A stretch of 14,663 bases of DNA from the NCBI GenBank assembly GCA_012797505.1, contig JAAZOZ010000101.1, positions 1 to 14,663 of the forward strand. The letters are read 5' to 3'. Made by a program: the position numbers and the translations under genes. This stretch comes from Smithella sp. (GTDB lineage Bacteria; Desulfobacterota; Syntrophia; Syntrophales; Smithellaceae). Every line of letters starts with the position of its first letter. Within the stretch, counting starts at the first letter, position 1. Shown here piece after piece: positions 14,369-14,663 of the stretch. The notes below the pieces were generated by a model, which did no database searches, was not told the DNA's origin, and saw only the letters and a list, made by a program, of their open reading frames with translations.

Positions 14369-14663
14369 TTATATTGCGCCGGTGTAGAGAGCGCGCAGCC
14401 GTTTCTTGTCCACCTTGCCGACGCTGGTTTTAGGAATGTCGTCCGCAATGATATACTGGTCGGGAATGGCATAGCGCGGAATCGCGCCCTGTTCGGCGCA
14501 ACTCTTCATGTGACTCTTCAACACTTCCGAGGTAATGCCGTCGTTACGGAACTCCGGTTTCAACACAACAAGCAGCATGGGTCTCTCACCCCACTTGGAA
14601 TCGGGAACGCCAATGGCCGCCGCTTCCTGTATGGCATTGTGCGTGCTGACGGCGTTTTCCAAA
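14369..14663 (-). CDS. AMP-dependent acyl-CoA ligase, C-terminal fragment (gene continues past the window)
   Basis: Only the last 98 codons are inside the window; the N-terminal part with the P-loop lies beyond the right edge. What is seen is the small C-terminal domain of the ANL family: EAAAIGVPDSKWGERP, then DDIPKTSVGKVDKKRLR, whose lysine in the GKV step is the adenylation-active Lys. The DIPKTSVGK(V/I)DKKRLR ending is typical of fatty-acyl-CoA synthases of the AlkK/medium-chain type, and differs from the LPKTLVGKIAFNTLEK ending of the other ligase in this window. The truncation is due only to the window edge. About 620 bp of non-coding DNA separates it from the ketosynthase, so its membership in the same operon is unproven. 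Confidence 0.88.
   Translation of the reverse strand, partial: LENAVSTHNAIQEAAAIGVPDSKWGERPMLLVVLKPEFRNDGITSEVLKSHMKSCAEQGAIPRYAIPDQYIIADDIPKTSVGKVDKKRLRALYTGAI

Overview
The window is a GC-rich stretch of bacterial DNA in which every credible gene lies on the minus strand. It reads as part of a secondary-metabolite or specialised-lipid cluster related to the aryl polyene / flexirubin type. The gene styles and the dispersed non-coding repeats (a short inverted-repeat element with CTCGTAAAAAGT ends, TTCGACAAGCTCA-type palindromes, degenerate CCATCC/CCTATC runs) remind me of Desulfobacterota (former Deltaproteobacteria, Syntrophales-like). That assignment is inference from recall; there is no rRNA or marker gene to prove it.

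Layout in the direction of transcription (high to low coordinates). The C-terminal end of an AMP-dependent acyl-CoA ligase enters from the right edge and stops at 14369. A non-coding stretch of about 620 bp follows (13743-14368), holding a 171-bp MITE-like element and two GC-rich inverted repeats. A tightly packed block then runs from 13742 to 6279: a catalytically complete ketosynthase; a second ketosynthase-like protein that has lost all but one active-site residue (chain-length-factor type); a radical SAM protein with a B12-binding-like N-terminus; an MIO-type aromatic ammonia-lyase; a 4HBT-fold thioesterase; and a protein fusing a DhaL/FakA-type kinase to a DegV/FakB-type fatty-acid carrier. 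These genes overlap by 8 and 4 bp, abut, or lie 10-32 bp apart, so co-transcription is very likely. A repeat-filled 179-bp gap (6100-6278) precedes a second block: a GT2 glycosyltransferase, a 12-TM MMPL/RND exporter fused to a SAM methyltransferase, and a full-length acyl-CoA ligase ending at 331. Positions 1-330 are non-coding and rich in hairpins and repeats.

How the genes may work together (inference). The ammonia-lyase makes a cinnamate- or coumarate-type starter and a ligase activates it. The ketosynthase/chain-length-factor pair extends it into an aryl polyene-like chain. The thioesterase releases the acid, and the fused kinase could re-activate it as an acyl phosphate for transfer to an acceptor. 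The glycosyltransferase, the methyltransferase domain and the radical SAM enzyme would tailor the head group, tail or membrane anchor, and the MMPL protein would move the product across the inner membrane. No acyl carrier protein, ketoreductase, dehydratase or acyltransferase is visible here; if the reading is right they should lie outside the window.

The most notable points are the single-chain FakA-FakB-like fusion coupled to a thioesterase, the MMPL-methyltransferase fusion, the dead ketosynthase partner, the unusual Phe-His selectivity pair of the ammonia-lyase, and a B12-type radical SAM gene inside the core of the cluster.
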